In this document: positions 34,228 through 44,126 of the stretch, piece after piece
How the letters are laid out: every line of letters starts with the position of its first letter
How positions within the stretch are numbered: the stretch's first letter is position 1
Assembly: GCA_026119855.1 (NCBI GenBank)
Contig: JAOWBW010000027.1
Location: 2,892,623 to 2,956,622, forward strand
Direction: 5' to 3'
DNA from: Campanula takesimana
Taxonomy: Eukaryota; Streptophyta; Magnoliopsida; Asterales; Campanulaceae
DNA: 64,000 nt
The notes under the pieces: generated by a model
What the model saw: only the letters and a program-made list of their open reading frames with translations
Told to the model about the DNA's origin: nothing
Database searches by the model: none
Program-made: the position numbers and the translations under genes

Positions 34228-35350
34228 ATAGAGAAAAAATGACTTTTTTTTATTTATTTACAAAGTCGGAAGGACGGAGTCCTTTTTGGGGTTTCTAGAA
34301 AAAATAGTGGAATCGTCACACTAGTATATAGACCTTCTCGCGGTCCCATATACTCATCGGATTCCACCACGCTTGTGAATCCTACATGTATCGGGATTAA
34401 ACTAAATTAATGTAGTAAATCATATATGCGGGGACGGATTTTTTATTTTCGTCCAAGATAGCCACTTTCGGGGACGGAGTTTTATTTCGTCCATTGCAAC
34501 AAATTGGCATGTATGATTTGAAAACATTAGTTTAGGGAAATCTCGGTACATGGAAACCGACTTGAGTCACGGAGTGTTAGACCCTAGACTAGAATTGTGT
34601 GGTTTGTGCTCGGCTTGAATATGAGACTCAAAGGTCACCCCCGGCATGTAGTCATGAACTACGCCACGGGATGAGGTTTACCGCTTCGAAAGAGTCAAGG
34701 TCTGGTGGAGCTTGAAACTTCCTAGGACGGGCCTCGACGGGTTTGGGGTTGGACTTGTGCGACTCGATAGTGAGCAGTTGATAAGAATATGTGCATGTAG
34801 TGTGAGGTCTAACATGTGACAAAACATTTTTTTTTCAAAAGAAATAAATAAAAAAAAAAACAAATAAGCACATAATTACAACTTTCGAATCACCCGTGTG
34901 ACCGATAAAACAAACAAAAAATAAAAGAAGTTCTGTGCAGGCCCGGTGCCCACACATTATGATTCTGCTCTGTTCTGTTTTCTGTGTACTGTTCTGTTCT
35001 GGGAATGCGCCCAGAAGCGCGCGCATCGGGTGGCCTATGCGGAAGGCGCGCGCGGTAGACAAAAAGGGGCAGAGGCATCCGATTCTGGGCAGTACCTGCG
35101 AATCAGTGGGTTCAAGGGATTGCCTTGACCCTAAATAAAAAATTCTTTCCCCTGCAGTAATTGTTAGCACAGAAACATGGAATTGAAGGACAAGAAAGGA
35201 GGCGGACGATTCTGGTAATTGGGGTCGGACGCGCGCGCTTTAGGCCAAGAAGGCCAGAGGCGCGCGCTTCCCACCCTTTTTACCAGAATGCCCAGAAAAC
35301 AGTAATAAGAACACCAAAAGTTAAGAACGCAAGTTTAACCCTCTAATACG
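34228..35350 (-). other. gypsy-E leader between primer site and Gag-like ORF
   Basis: Noncoding. Bases 34588-35369 match 1-827 of gypsy-D closely. It contains GCGCGC clusters at 35015-35055 and 35228-35272. Confidence 0.6.
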
Positions 35351-35368
35351 TCCCCAGCAGAGTCGCCA
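35351..35368 (-). other. primer-binding site, tRNA-Arg type (gypsy-E)
   Basis: The minus strand reads TGGCGACTCTGCTGGGGA directly beside the 5' LTR, identical to the gypsy-D site. Confidence 0.8.
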
Positions 35369-35369
35369 C

Positions 35370-36619
35370 TGTAGATACCTCGGGGAACCACGGCTTGGCT
35401 AGAGCGGTGAATTATCCTAGGATGTCTAACTTGTTTTAGATTGCTTAGAGTCGCCACCTATATTTTTAAAGGAACATAAGAAAAACCTAGAAATAGCTTA
35501 ATTTATGTACAAAACCAGAGATTCGGAAGAGAAGGGTTCGGGGGTTAGGTGACGGAGTGGGAAGTACTTAAACACCCACTCCGCCCCGCTTACGCGGGTC
35601 TTGCTACTATTGGTGTTCTAATATTTACATGTCCTTCAATTTATTAACAATGCTAACAATTATAATGTAAAGAAAAAGGGGGAAATAATGATTTTATTAA
35701 TTTAATGCTAAATAGTTACATGTTGGACTAGTGCTAAATGATTACATTAAGAAATGAAATATAAATTAAATGAAGTTTGGAATGTTGGGATGTAACCTTG
35801 GCCAAACTTCAATAGTGAAGTGGCCTTTTGGTTGTATCCCTTTTTATGGAGATTGCATACTAGTAAGACTAGACAAATAAAATAAGAGAAGAAAAGAGAT
35901 GTTGTACCTTAGAAAAGAGGACTTGGAACCTTGACTTGAAAGTGTTGTTGTTGTAATGAAATTGTTGTAGAACAATTTGTGTAGAGTCTTGTTACTAAGG
36001 ACTCTTATTGGGAGAATTTGTGTATAATGTAGTTGGTGAATCAAAGTTGGAGTCCCTTTCCAAGGTAGGAGATGATGGTTTTTATAGGTAAAAAAGAGAG
36101 AGAAATGATGGAGGGAAATTGGTCATCCATGTGAAATGGAATGAGCCAATCACAAATAAGATAAATGAATAAAAGAAAAATAAAAGAAATAAAAGAAATC
36201 AAATAATAAATGAAAGAAATATTAGTTTTTGGGAAAAGGCTTAGAATTTGGGATTGAGAGTTAATGAGAAAAGGGGGGATGAATGTGGATGTAAAAAGAT
36301 GGTTTTTGTGATCAAGAAAAGATGTTTGTAAATAAGAAAAGGGAGGGAAATAAGGTGCAATCCGTTACTGCCAAAGTGGGAAGCGCGCGGGTCCGGCTTT
36401 TGGGGCGGGACGCGCGCGCGGCTCACTGGCAGTGCCGGAAGCGCACGCGGGTGAAAAATGACAGAATGACCCTAAAAGTTAACTCTGTTATGCAGTTTAG
36501 TCCAAAACTAACGAAATCAGTTAGGAACTTAACCGAAGTAACAGAAATTAATGAAAATAAGTTAAATAAAAATACTTTGTATGCAATCGGGGTGAGAGGT
36601 CCAAGGCGGGGTGTCTACA
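35370..36619 (-). repeat. 5' LTR of gypsy-E (1250 bp)
   Basis: Near-identical partner of 28000-29249. A TATAAAAACC box on the minus strand lies at about 36078-36086. It ends TCTACA, followed by TSD GTAGT (36620-36624). Confidence 0.9.
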
Positions 36620-36624
36620 GTAGT

Positions 36625-36817
36625 ATACCCTGTGCAGTTGCTGCTTAAATTTCTGCTGTGCATTTCACTCTCTCTGCGCGCTATACTTAGCTTATTTGAG
36701 AACTGTGCGCATAAGCCATTGATTTGCAAAAGGATTTGAAAGAATTTTAAAACGCTATTCACCCCCCCCCCTCTCTCTAGCATTTTTCATACCCTTGTTT
36801 CCCCTTTGGGACCAATA
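36625..36817 (+). repeat. 3' LTR of SIRE-A, right end
   Basis: It continues the LTR from AT ACCCTG after the gypsy-E TSD, through the C run (36761-36772) to GGGACCAATA, where CCAACA is expected. The outer boundary is therefore 36817 plus or minus 2. Gypsy-C sequence follows at once. Confidence 0.85.
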
Positions 36818-38160
36818 CATGGTCCTTGGACTTGACTCTCATTTGGTCAAAGTCAAGATTTGACTCTCATTTGGTCAAGGGGTTTGACTCTCATTTGGTC
36901 AGGGGGTTTGACTCTCATTTGGTCAAAGCCGGGACTTGGTCAACTCGACTCTACGGGGAGGGTTGACTAAAGGATGGGCTTGACTCTCTTTTGGTCAAGG
37001 TTGGGACTTGGTCAATTCTACCTCATTGGAGGTTGACTAAAGGATGACTTGACTCTCTTTTGGTCAAAGTCGGGACTTGGTCAACTCGACTCTTTAGGGA
37101 GGGTTGACTAAAAGGATGGTCTTACGTTATTTTGGACTGTCGGGACAATTGGCCTTGACTCTCATTTGGTCAAGGTCAGGGTTTGGTCAACTCGACTCTA
37201 CGGGGATGGTTGACTAAAGAATGACTTGACTCTCTTTTGGTCAAAGTCGGGACTTAGTCAACTAGACTCTTTAGGGAGGGTTGACTAAAAGATGACTTGA
37301 CTCTCTTTTGGTCAAAGTCGGGACTTGGTCAACTCGACTCTTTAGGGAGGGTTGACTAAAAGATGACTTGACTCTCTTTTGATCAAAGTCGGGACTTGGT
37401 CAACTCGACTCTTTAGGGAGGGTTGAGTAAAAGATTACTTGACTCTCTTTTGGTCAAAGTCGGGACTTGGTCAACTCGACTCTTTAGGGAGGGTTGACTA
37501 AAAGGATGGTCTTACGTCATTTTGGACTGCTGGGACGATTGGTCAACTTGGCTCTACGGGGAGGGTTGACTAAAGGAATAGACTTGACTCTCATTTGGTC
37601 CAGGTCGGGACTTGGTCAACGCTATCTCATGGGAGGTTGACTAAAAGGATGGTCTTACGTCATTTTGGACTGCCGGGACGATTGGTCAACTTGGCTCTAC
37701 GGGGAGGGTTGACTAAAACAATAGACTTGACTCTCATTTGGTCAAGGTCGGGACTTGGTCAACGCTATCTCATGGTAGGTTGACTAAAAGGATGACTTGA
37801 CTCTCTTTTGGTCAAAGTCGGGACTTGGTCAACTCGACTCTTTAGGGAGGGTTGACTAACAGGATGGTCTTACGTCATTTTGGACTGCCGGGACAATTGG
37901 TCTTGACTCTCATTCGGTTAAGGTCGGGGTCAACGCTATCTCATGGGCAGGTTGACTAAATGGATGGTCTTACGTCATTTTGGACTGTCGGGACGATTGG
38001 TCAACTTGGCTCTATGGGGAGGGTTGACTAAAGGAATAGACTTGACTCTCATTTGGTCAAGGTCGGGACTTGGTCAATGCTATCTCATGGGAGGTTGACT
38101 AAAAGGATGGTCTTACATCATTTTGGACTGCTGGGACGATTGGTCAACTTGGCTCTAGCC
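36818..38160. repeat. tandem array rich in W-box and as-1-like motifs
   Basis: About 1.3 kb of imperfect tandem units. There is a short ~24-30-bp form at 36838-36920, a ~70-bp form (TTGACTCTCTTTTGGTCAAAG … GGTCAACTCGACTC … GGTTGACTAAAAG) and a longer form containing TCTTACGTCATTTTGGACTG. Each 70-bp unit has about four TTGAC[C/T] cores counting both strands. CTTACGTCA (reverse TGACGTAAG) recurs near 37512, 37653, 37869 and 37969. Decayed versions lie near 37121 (TTACGTTA) and 38111 (TTACATCA). Confidence 0.9.
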
Positions 38161-38370
38161 GTACAGTAGCTCCATTATTTTTTGCAATTTTCATCTGCTG
38201 ATCATCAAGCCCTAGTTTATTGGGTTTCCAGAACAACTTCATTTCCAGAAATCAAAACATAAACATAAAATACACACAAAATATGCACAAAGTCAACAAA
38301 CGGGGATGGGAGTTTGACCCACACAAAAGTGCCCCCAAAGATTCTAAAAAGAAGTTTGGAAACACTTTAC

Positions 38371-38388
38371 TCCCCAACGGAGTCGCCA
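38371..38388 (-). other. primer-binding site, tRNA-Arg type (gypsy-C)
   Basis: The minus strand reads TGGCGACTCCGTTGGGGA beside the LTR edge. It differs from the gypsy-D/E site by two bases. Confidence 0.75.
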
Positions 38389-38389
38389 C

Positions 38390-39993
38390 TGTAAGGATCC
38401 CCGCGGGAGAGAAACTATGGGTTACGAGTTTAATCCCTTCGAGAATGCCAAACACGGCACTTTATGTTCAAATGAAACGGAGTCGCCACCTTAGTTTAAT
38501 TTTAAACCCAAACTTAACGAAAAAGGTTAGAGAAAAAGGATTTGGAGGTAACGTTACATCTTGGGAAGAACTTAATCGAGGTTCACCCAAGATGCCTCGG
38601 AAAACTGAGTCTCCATAAGTTTGTTGACCAAAATTGTGCAAGTGTGTGTGTGTATTTTGAAAATGGGAGAAACTGACATTTATCAAAACCAGTTGAAAAG
38701 TTAACAGTTTTGGGTTTATTTGCAAACACTTTAAAAGAAAGGGGGTTAAGTTGAAAAGACTGTTCCCGGGACAAACCAACCGTACGGCTAGAGAGGGTTG
38801 TCATGGGAATTTTGACAGATTATCAGGAATCAGTCCAGTTTCAGGCAGAAACAGAGCATTCTGCTGAAACTGGACATAATTGAATCTTTTTCAGTTTATT
38901 TTCTTTTACAAAACATGGATTAAAGCATCCCTATGTAATTGATCACTAATTAAATACCAAAACAAATGGTTTTGGGCATGATCAAGACAATAATTGGGGG
39001 GGGGGGGAATGAGCAAAGTTCATGAACATGGCATTTGAACCAAAATCACCATTTGAATGGTTAAAGATGACAACTTTAACATCCAAATGGATGATTCATC
39101 CAAGGAAAAGCCTTGGGATATCAAAAATCAACCTTTGGATGGATAAAGAATGAGTCTTTACCATCCAAAAGAACATTATTGTGCTTGAATCCAAGTTTGA
39201 ATGGTAAAGATTGAAAATTTACCATCCAAACTTGATCATTTCAACATAGAATTGACATAAATAAAAGGGCTCTCTCCATATGTGCAATGGATGACCAAGC
39301 AGCCAAATTTAAATACAAGACTTAAATGTAAAGATATAAAAGTAAATTGCATAAATGTAAAGACATGAAAGTAAATTGCATAAGTGTAAAGACATGAAAG
39401 TAAATTGCATAAATGTAAAGACATAAAATAAATATGCATTAAATCATAACAAGCCTTGATCATTATTGGTTTGTAACCCATAATCATGCATAAAACATGA
39501 GGGCACCATTAGTCAAGTCAAGGCTTGGATCCAATTTATATTATTGCAAGAAATGTAAAGACATGAAATATATAAACAAAAATGAAAATAGAATAAGAGA
39601 CGAAGAGAAGATGGGGGAGAAGGAGGCCTCACCAATATTTGGTTCTAAACCTATCTTCTTCTCTCTTTCACTCAAATGTGTTTGTGATTATTTTCTACTC
39701 TCAATTCTGCAGAGTTTCGGCTCACAAAAAAGTTTCTCCCCCCTGAAATGATCAGCAAGGGCTTAATTTATAGGGGCTGATGGTGCCAATAGTAGCCGTA
39801 CGGCTGGGCCTTCCCCGCGTCCAAACCATCCGTACGGCTCAGTCTGGCGAGCTTCTGGATTTTTCTAAGTTTAATTTCAGAACAGTCCTGGAGTTTTAGT
39901 TTTATCTTAGTGAGGCCCTAGTCCATTAGTTTGTCCCTAAATAGTACTAAGATTGTCTCTAAAGTTGGTTAATTTCATATTGGGATACTTACA
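38390..39993 (-). repeat. 5' LTR of gypsy-C (1604 bp)
   Basis: TGTAAGGATCC…GGATACTTACA. The minus-strand TATAAAT lies at 39766-39772. CCGTACGGCT words occur at about 38780, 39796 and 39830. A related LTR fragment in the opposite orientation lies at 47584-48268. Following bases ACAAT (39994-39998) are the likely TSD; its partner is outside the window. Confidence 0.8.
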
Positions 39994-40078
39994 ACAATGA
40001 AGGTGAAAAACCTCGAGAATGTGGTATTTTACCCACGAAAATAGAAACACTCTATCTCCTCTCTCCGCATCTCCCTCC

Positions 40079-40112
<34 letters not shown>

Positions 40113-40514
40113 TCTATCTCTCTCTCTCTCTCTATTAGCATGCTTGCCAATTACAATATTCTTCCTCAACAAACAGGTAACATCAGAATGAAAATATTCA
40201 TTCCAAACTTCTGTGCTGCATAATAACCAAATGGTAATTTCATTAGAATACATCTTTGTTCAATACGACACTATCAACTTGAAAAGCTGATATAGAGTTA
40301 TATTTTTGAAATATTTTTGAAATAATGATGTCACAACACAAGATAAGATAAGAGGAAGATCAGGAAGCTCAAGTCATGGAAATTTGTTAAATAAAAATTC
40401 TGGTAAAATGCTGCTACTAATTAAGTCATTTTCATCATGGATTCAAGGTCAGAGGTTCTAAGAGAAGCAAGGAATAGCATAACTAGATGAGAACTAAATA
40501 AAGACTGAAGAAAT

Positions 40515-40553
<39 letters not shown>

Positions 40554-40560
40554 CATTCTC
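39994..40560. repeat. intergenic DNA with CT and TA microsatellites
   Basis: No gene. A CT-rich simple repeat occupies about 40069-40133 and a TA dinucleotide run 40517-40552. The TA run directly precedes the pararetrovirus leader. Confidence 0.7.
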
Positions 40561-41053
40561 TCATTGTAAAAGCAGGCTCAATTTAGTTTCAGTTTTAAAT
40601 TCTCTCTATATTTCTCTCTCTAAAAATCTATTGTAATCTCTCTCAACAATTGTACTCTCAACAATTTGCAAATACACAAAGTAAGTTTACTACTCCCGCC
40701 TCGAGTATTTATTGCTGCTTACAATTTACAATTTATTTTTTCAAAACAAAAACGTTACGAAAGGTGGAAACCACTAACCTTCCAGACCTACGGGTGACGG
40801 ATAAACTGAGGTTGAACGAAAGCCTACGTATACGTATTTTCAAAAATCAAAGTTACTGTAGCAAAAAAGTCAAATTTACTATTCACTATTCATGCGATAT
40901 TTATTTTGATTTTTCTATGTTATTTATTGTTATTATCTTAATATGCATGCTTTTAAATCGGACCTCTGATCTCTGGTATCAGAGCCTTTGATTCAACAAA
41001 GTTATTTAACTAGCTTAGACAATTTACTTATTTGTCCCGAGTCGGTGTGTCAC
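40561..41053 (+). other. endogenous pararetrovirus leader fragment with primer site
   Basis: AT-rich leader-like DNA with CTCTCT patches, no ORF, ending in TGGTATCAGAGCC (40974-40986). That is the tRNA-iMet primer site typical of the Caulimoviridae and also of copia elements. It is in plus orientation while the adjoining viral genes are minus, so a rearrangement junction lies at about 41053. Assignment to the virus rather than to an unrelated copia piece rests on adjacency and is tentative. Confidence 0.45.
40974..40986 (+). other. tRNA-iMet primer-binding site
   Basis: TGGTATCAGAGCC. No LTR end (CA) sits just before it, which favours a pararetroviral leader over an LTR element. Confidence 0.7.
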
Positions 41054-42117
41054 CATGGTAATCTTTTCACATGTAATTTAATTTGTTTAACTACATTAGT
41101 ATGCTCTTTTGTCCACGGTTTTGGATTTGTTTTTAATCTATCAAAGAGTGGTTTACAAATTTGTCTTAATTTAGGAAAGAAATCTGCTATGTAATTTAAT
41201 GATCCTAGGAATCTTTGTAACTGATTTTTATCTTTTATCTCATCTGGGAATTTGTCAGCAAAATCTATAGATCTTTGTATTGGTATTAAAGTATTATTGG
41301 TTATTTCATGTCCTAAAAACCTAATCTTTGTTTGATAAAGTTTTATTTTTGTTTTTGATAAAACTAGGCCATTTCGTATCATTGTTTTATAAAATATGTT
41401 TAAATGTTTGTCGTGTTGTTCAAGAGTTTTACTAAATACTAAAACATCATCTATATAAACAATAATAAAAGTATATGGATTAAATATTTCATTCATTATT
41501 TTTTGAAATTCGCTTGGTGCATTTTTTAATCCAAAAGGCATAACATTCCATTCGTATTGTCCAAAGGGTACTGTAAAAGCTGTTTTGTATTTATCTTCTT
41601 CTGCTATTTGTATTTGCCAAAATCCTGATTTCATATCAAATTTTGAAAATATAGATGCATCATGTAATCGTTTTAGTAAATCTTGTTTATTGGGTATTGG
41701 ATATCTAATCCATTTTAGTGCAGTGTTTAAAGGTTTGTAATTAATTACTAATCTTGGTGCACCTCTTTCTATTTCTGCATTTTTTGATACATAGAATGCT
41801 GAGCATGACCAAGGTGATTTACTCTTCCTAATTAATTTTTTATTGAGTAAGTCTTTGATTTCTTTTTTACAATATTCTAATAATTCTTGATTCATTTGTA
41901 TAGGTCTTGCTTTTGTAGGTATTGTTTGTTCATTAAAATCTTTTTCATATGGTAGTGTTATTACATGTTTTTTCCTTTCCCAAAAAGCTGTGGGTAAGTC
42001 AGAACATAAGTCTTTTTCAAATTTTTCTAATTTTTTAGAGATTATATCTTTGTTTTGTTGAAGTTGTAATTTTTCTTCAATTTTGATATTTAATAATTCT
42101 TCCTTAAGAAATTTCAT
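41050..42117 (-). pseudogene. pararetroviral reverse transcriptase, truncated before RNase H
   Basis: 355 codons open. RT features are PRLVINYKPLN, FDMKSGFWQI, MPFGLKNAPSEFQ and the catalytic VYIDDVLVFS. The thumb region is present (FLGHEI…LQRFLGSLNYIADF). The frame runs into a stop immediately after KRLP, where the RNase H linker should begin, so the domain is lost at a rearrangement junction. The RT itself is unusually well preserved compared with the other viral parts. The protease lies upstream in a separate ORF. Confidence 0.88.
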
Positions 42118-42167
42118 TTGATTTTGTAAAGTATTTAATTTAGAGATTCCTGTTTTTTGTAAATTAT

Positions 42168-42533
42168 TTACATCACTATTAGATACAGGATATAAAAAAT
42201 CAAATAAATTTTTTGTCCTAATATTCTTGATTCTACTCCTCTTTGTGAAACTGAAAAGGGATATAACATTTGTAAAAAAGGATTTCCTAATATCACTTTT
42301 GTGTTTAAATTTTTTACAAGCATAAGACTTGTTTTAAAGCAGATACTATTATTGCAAACATGTGCTTCGGGTATCTTGTATTTTACTTCTAATTTTGAAG
42401 AATTGGCTGCTGAAAGACTTTGTTTTGTTTTAATAAAATATTTTGTTGGTATTATTCCTTGTTCAACACAATTTAAATCTGCTCCTGAGTCTAACATGGC
42501 TAATCCTTTATATTCGAAATCTTTGATTTTCAT
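42168..42533 (-). pseudogene. pararetroviral aspartic protease remnant
   Basis: About 120 codons with the protease signature MLDSGADLNCVEQG and a later VILGNPFLQ segment typical of retropepsins. In the virus family it is part of one polyprotein with RT. Here a stop separates it from the RT ORF. Confidence 0.75.
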
Positions 42534-43051
42534 ATGTATATGTACATACCATTTTTGATATCTGACTCGAGTAAGAGCATATATACTTTCTTCTGTGTCT
42601 GTAGAGGAATCTGTATTTGTTTCCGAAGAAGATTTTTTAGCAAAAGGGTTCTTAATTGTTTGTCTAATTCTTTATTAGCCTTAGAAGTAGAAGCTTCATC
42701 ATTGTAGGTTGAATGTATTTGTTTTTTAATTTCTTGTAGTGCTAATTTTGTTTCTATTTCCTTTGTGTTTTTTTGTAAATCTAAGTTACTTTGTTTTAAT
42801 AATTTTATTTCTTTTTTTATTTCTCTAATTTCATGTTGTAAGTCTACTGATGAAATTTGTTTCTTTTTGTTTTGGAACATTTGTATAACATCTTCGTATT
42901 GAGCGGGCTTAGATGTGTCTGGTTTTTCTTCATTAATTGTTTTGGCTAATTGTTTTAGAAATTTTCTTTTTATAGTTGGTTCATCTATTTCTTTAATTTT
43001 TTCTAATATCTCATCGTATTGTTCTATTGTATTTAATTTATTATTACACAA
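42530..43051 (-). pseudogene. pararetroviral segment between CCHC knuckle and protease
   Basis: 173 codons, strongly charged and probably coiled coil (residues about 55-115). No recognised domain. Its place fits the variable polyprotein linker. Confidence 0.5.
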
Positions 43052-43227
43052 ACATTCTCTCTTTTACAGGATTGGCATTCATCATCATTACTAGTATCAG
43101 TTTGATCAGAAGAGTTATATTCATCAATATCTGTGGATAATTCAAGATTATCTATGTTTTGTAATATTTCTTCTGTTTCTTTTATTTTTAAATTATGGCA
43201 GATTTGTTGTATTTGTCTTTTTGCTGG

Positions 43228-43272
43228 GCAATTTTTAGCGATATGACCAGGTTTTTTGCATAAAAAACATTT
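43228..43272 (-). other. CCHC zinc knuckle of the viral coat region
   Basis: The minus strand encodes CFLCKKPGHIAKNC (CX2CX4HX4C), the RNA-binding knuckle of caulimovirid coat proteins. It lies in a stretch without a long ORF, preceded by a basic region. Confidence 0.75.
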
Positions 43273-43455
43273 TATGGTTTTATTATATGGTTTAAAAGGC
43301 CTAAAGGATTTTTTATATCTTGTATTATTCTTATTATTGTCGTATCGTTTCTGAAAATGTGCTTTTTTATTGTAATAAGCAGGGGGATTGTTTTGATAGT
43401 TTTTATTTGTTTTTCTATATTTTCTCCTATATGTACTATTTTGTAATATGGGCTT

Positions 43456-44126
43456 CTATGTTGAGTGTAATTTTTTCTTTTTGTATGGAGATTTTAGTTT
43501 ATCAAAACCAAATTGTTCACACCAATGTCCTAACTCTTTTCTTGTTTGAGTAGTTTCCTTTTTTAATTTGTTTTGTAGTTTTTGGTCCTGGCATAGTCTT
43601 AATCCTGTGATATTTACGCAAGTAATTAAGTCTCCATAGGTAAGATTATCATAGGATATCTGTCCATATTTTGTTCTATCGTGTCTTTTACTTTTTCGGA
43701 AAATAGGCCTGGTAATCCAGTAATAAATTTTTCTTTCCAATGATAATTATTTGGATCAGCAAGATTAAAAACTCTTTTAAGAAAATTTTCTTTATACCAT
43801 TTAAATTGTTCTAGTTTTCTGCATTTTAGGTTTTGTAATATTTCCGAATTCCTTTCAGTATATAAATCTATGTCTCCTATAAAGTGAGTTGTAATATTAA
43901 ATATTAAGTATATTAATTGTGCAGGAGCTTGATTTCCATTTTCATCTAATATTGGGTGTCCATCTTGGTCTGCTTTTATAGCTTCTAAAATTTGTGTTTT
44001 TACTTGATGTGCTAATAATTTATCCCACCAAGTCCTTAATTGACCAGTGAATCCTAATATAATGTTTTCAACTGCTTGACGTTCTGTAATATTTGTAGAT
44101 TTGTATATATTTCCTACTATTATCAT
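43456..44126 (-). pseudogene. pararetroviral coat protein remnant, two frames
   Basis: The first part (44126-43626) contains the WWDKLL and LIYLIFNITTHFIGD segments and the WKEKFITGLPGLF motif found in caulimovirid coat domains. The matching C-terminal part (YDNLTYGDLI…CEQFGF) is in another frame in the overlapping ORF 43740-43456, so a frameshift lies near 43650. Confidence 0.7.

Larger units (their letters stand above)
28000..36619 (-). mobile_element. gypsy-E: complete 8.6-kb gypsy-like LTR element without pol
   Basis: Two 1250-bp LTRs (28000-29249 and 35370-36619) enclose 6.1 kb. A perfect 5-bp TSD GTAGT flanks it (27995-27999 and 36620-36624). The primer site (35351-35368) lies beside the right LTR on the minus strand, so the element reads right to left. 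The internal region codes for a Gag-like protein (33436-34227, minus) and a repeat-bearing ORF at the far end (29245-30216, minus). I see no protease, RT, RNase H or integrase frame, so it is probably non-autonomous. The two LTRs are near-identical, pointing to recent transposition with enzymes supplied by another element. Confidence 0.9.
1787..36817 (+). mobile_element. SIRE-A: outer Ty1-copia (SIRE/Maximus-type) retrotransposon
   Basis: This is a plus-strand copia element split by three later insertions. Its parts are the 3' portion of the 5' LTR (1787-2712), the tRNA-iMet primer site, gag (2787-5078), pol (5116-5688 resuming at 19448-22157), a spacer, an additional ORF (23054-26391), a polypurine tract and the 3' LTR (26794-27999 resuming at 36625-36817). 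The lineage is inferred from the large gag with two zinc knuckles and a coiled coil, the copia order protease-integrase-RT-RNase H, and an extra ORF after pol. gag, the 5' pol piece and the extra ORF are all interrupted. SIRE-A lies inside the leader of gypsy-C (36818-39993). Confidence 0.8.
36818..39993 (-). mobile_element. gypsy-C: 5' LTR and leader of a Ty3-gypsy element hosting SIRE-A
   Basis: The LTR 38390-39993 has TGTAAGGATCC…GGATACTTACA ends. A tRNA-Arg-type primer site (38371-38388) sits on its left, so the element reads on the minus strand and 36818-38370 is its leader. The leader is mostly a tandem array. The rest of the element must lie left of the window, because SIRE-A inserted in its leader. 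It is a different family from gypsy-D/E. The primer sites are similar. Confidence 0.7.

Noticed and set aside
40974..40986. Reading the primer site as part of a full copia element
   Set aside because: No LTR end precedes it and no gag follows; the flanking DNA is viral-like, though this is not certain.
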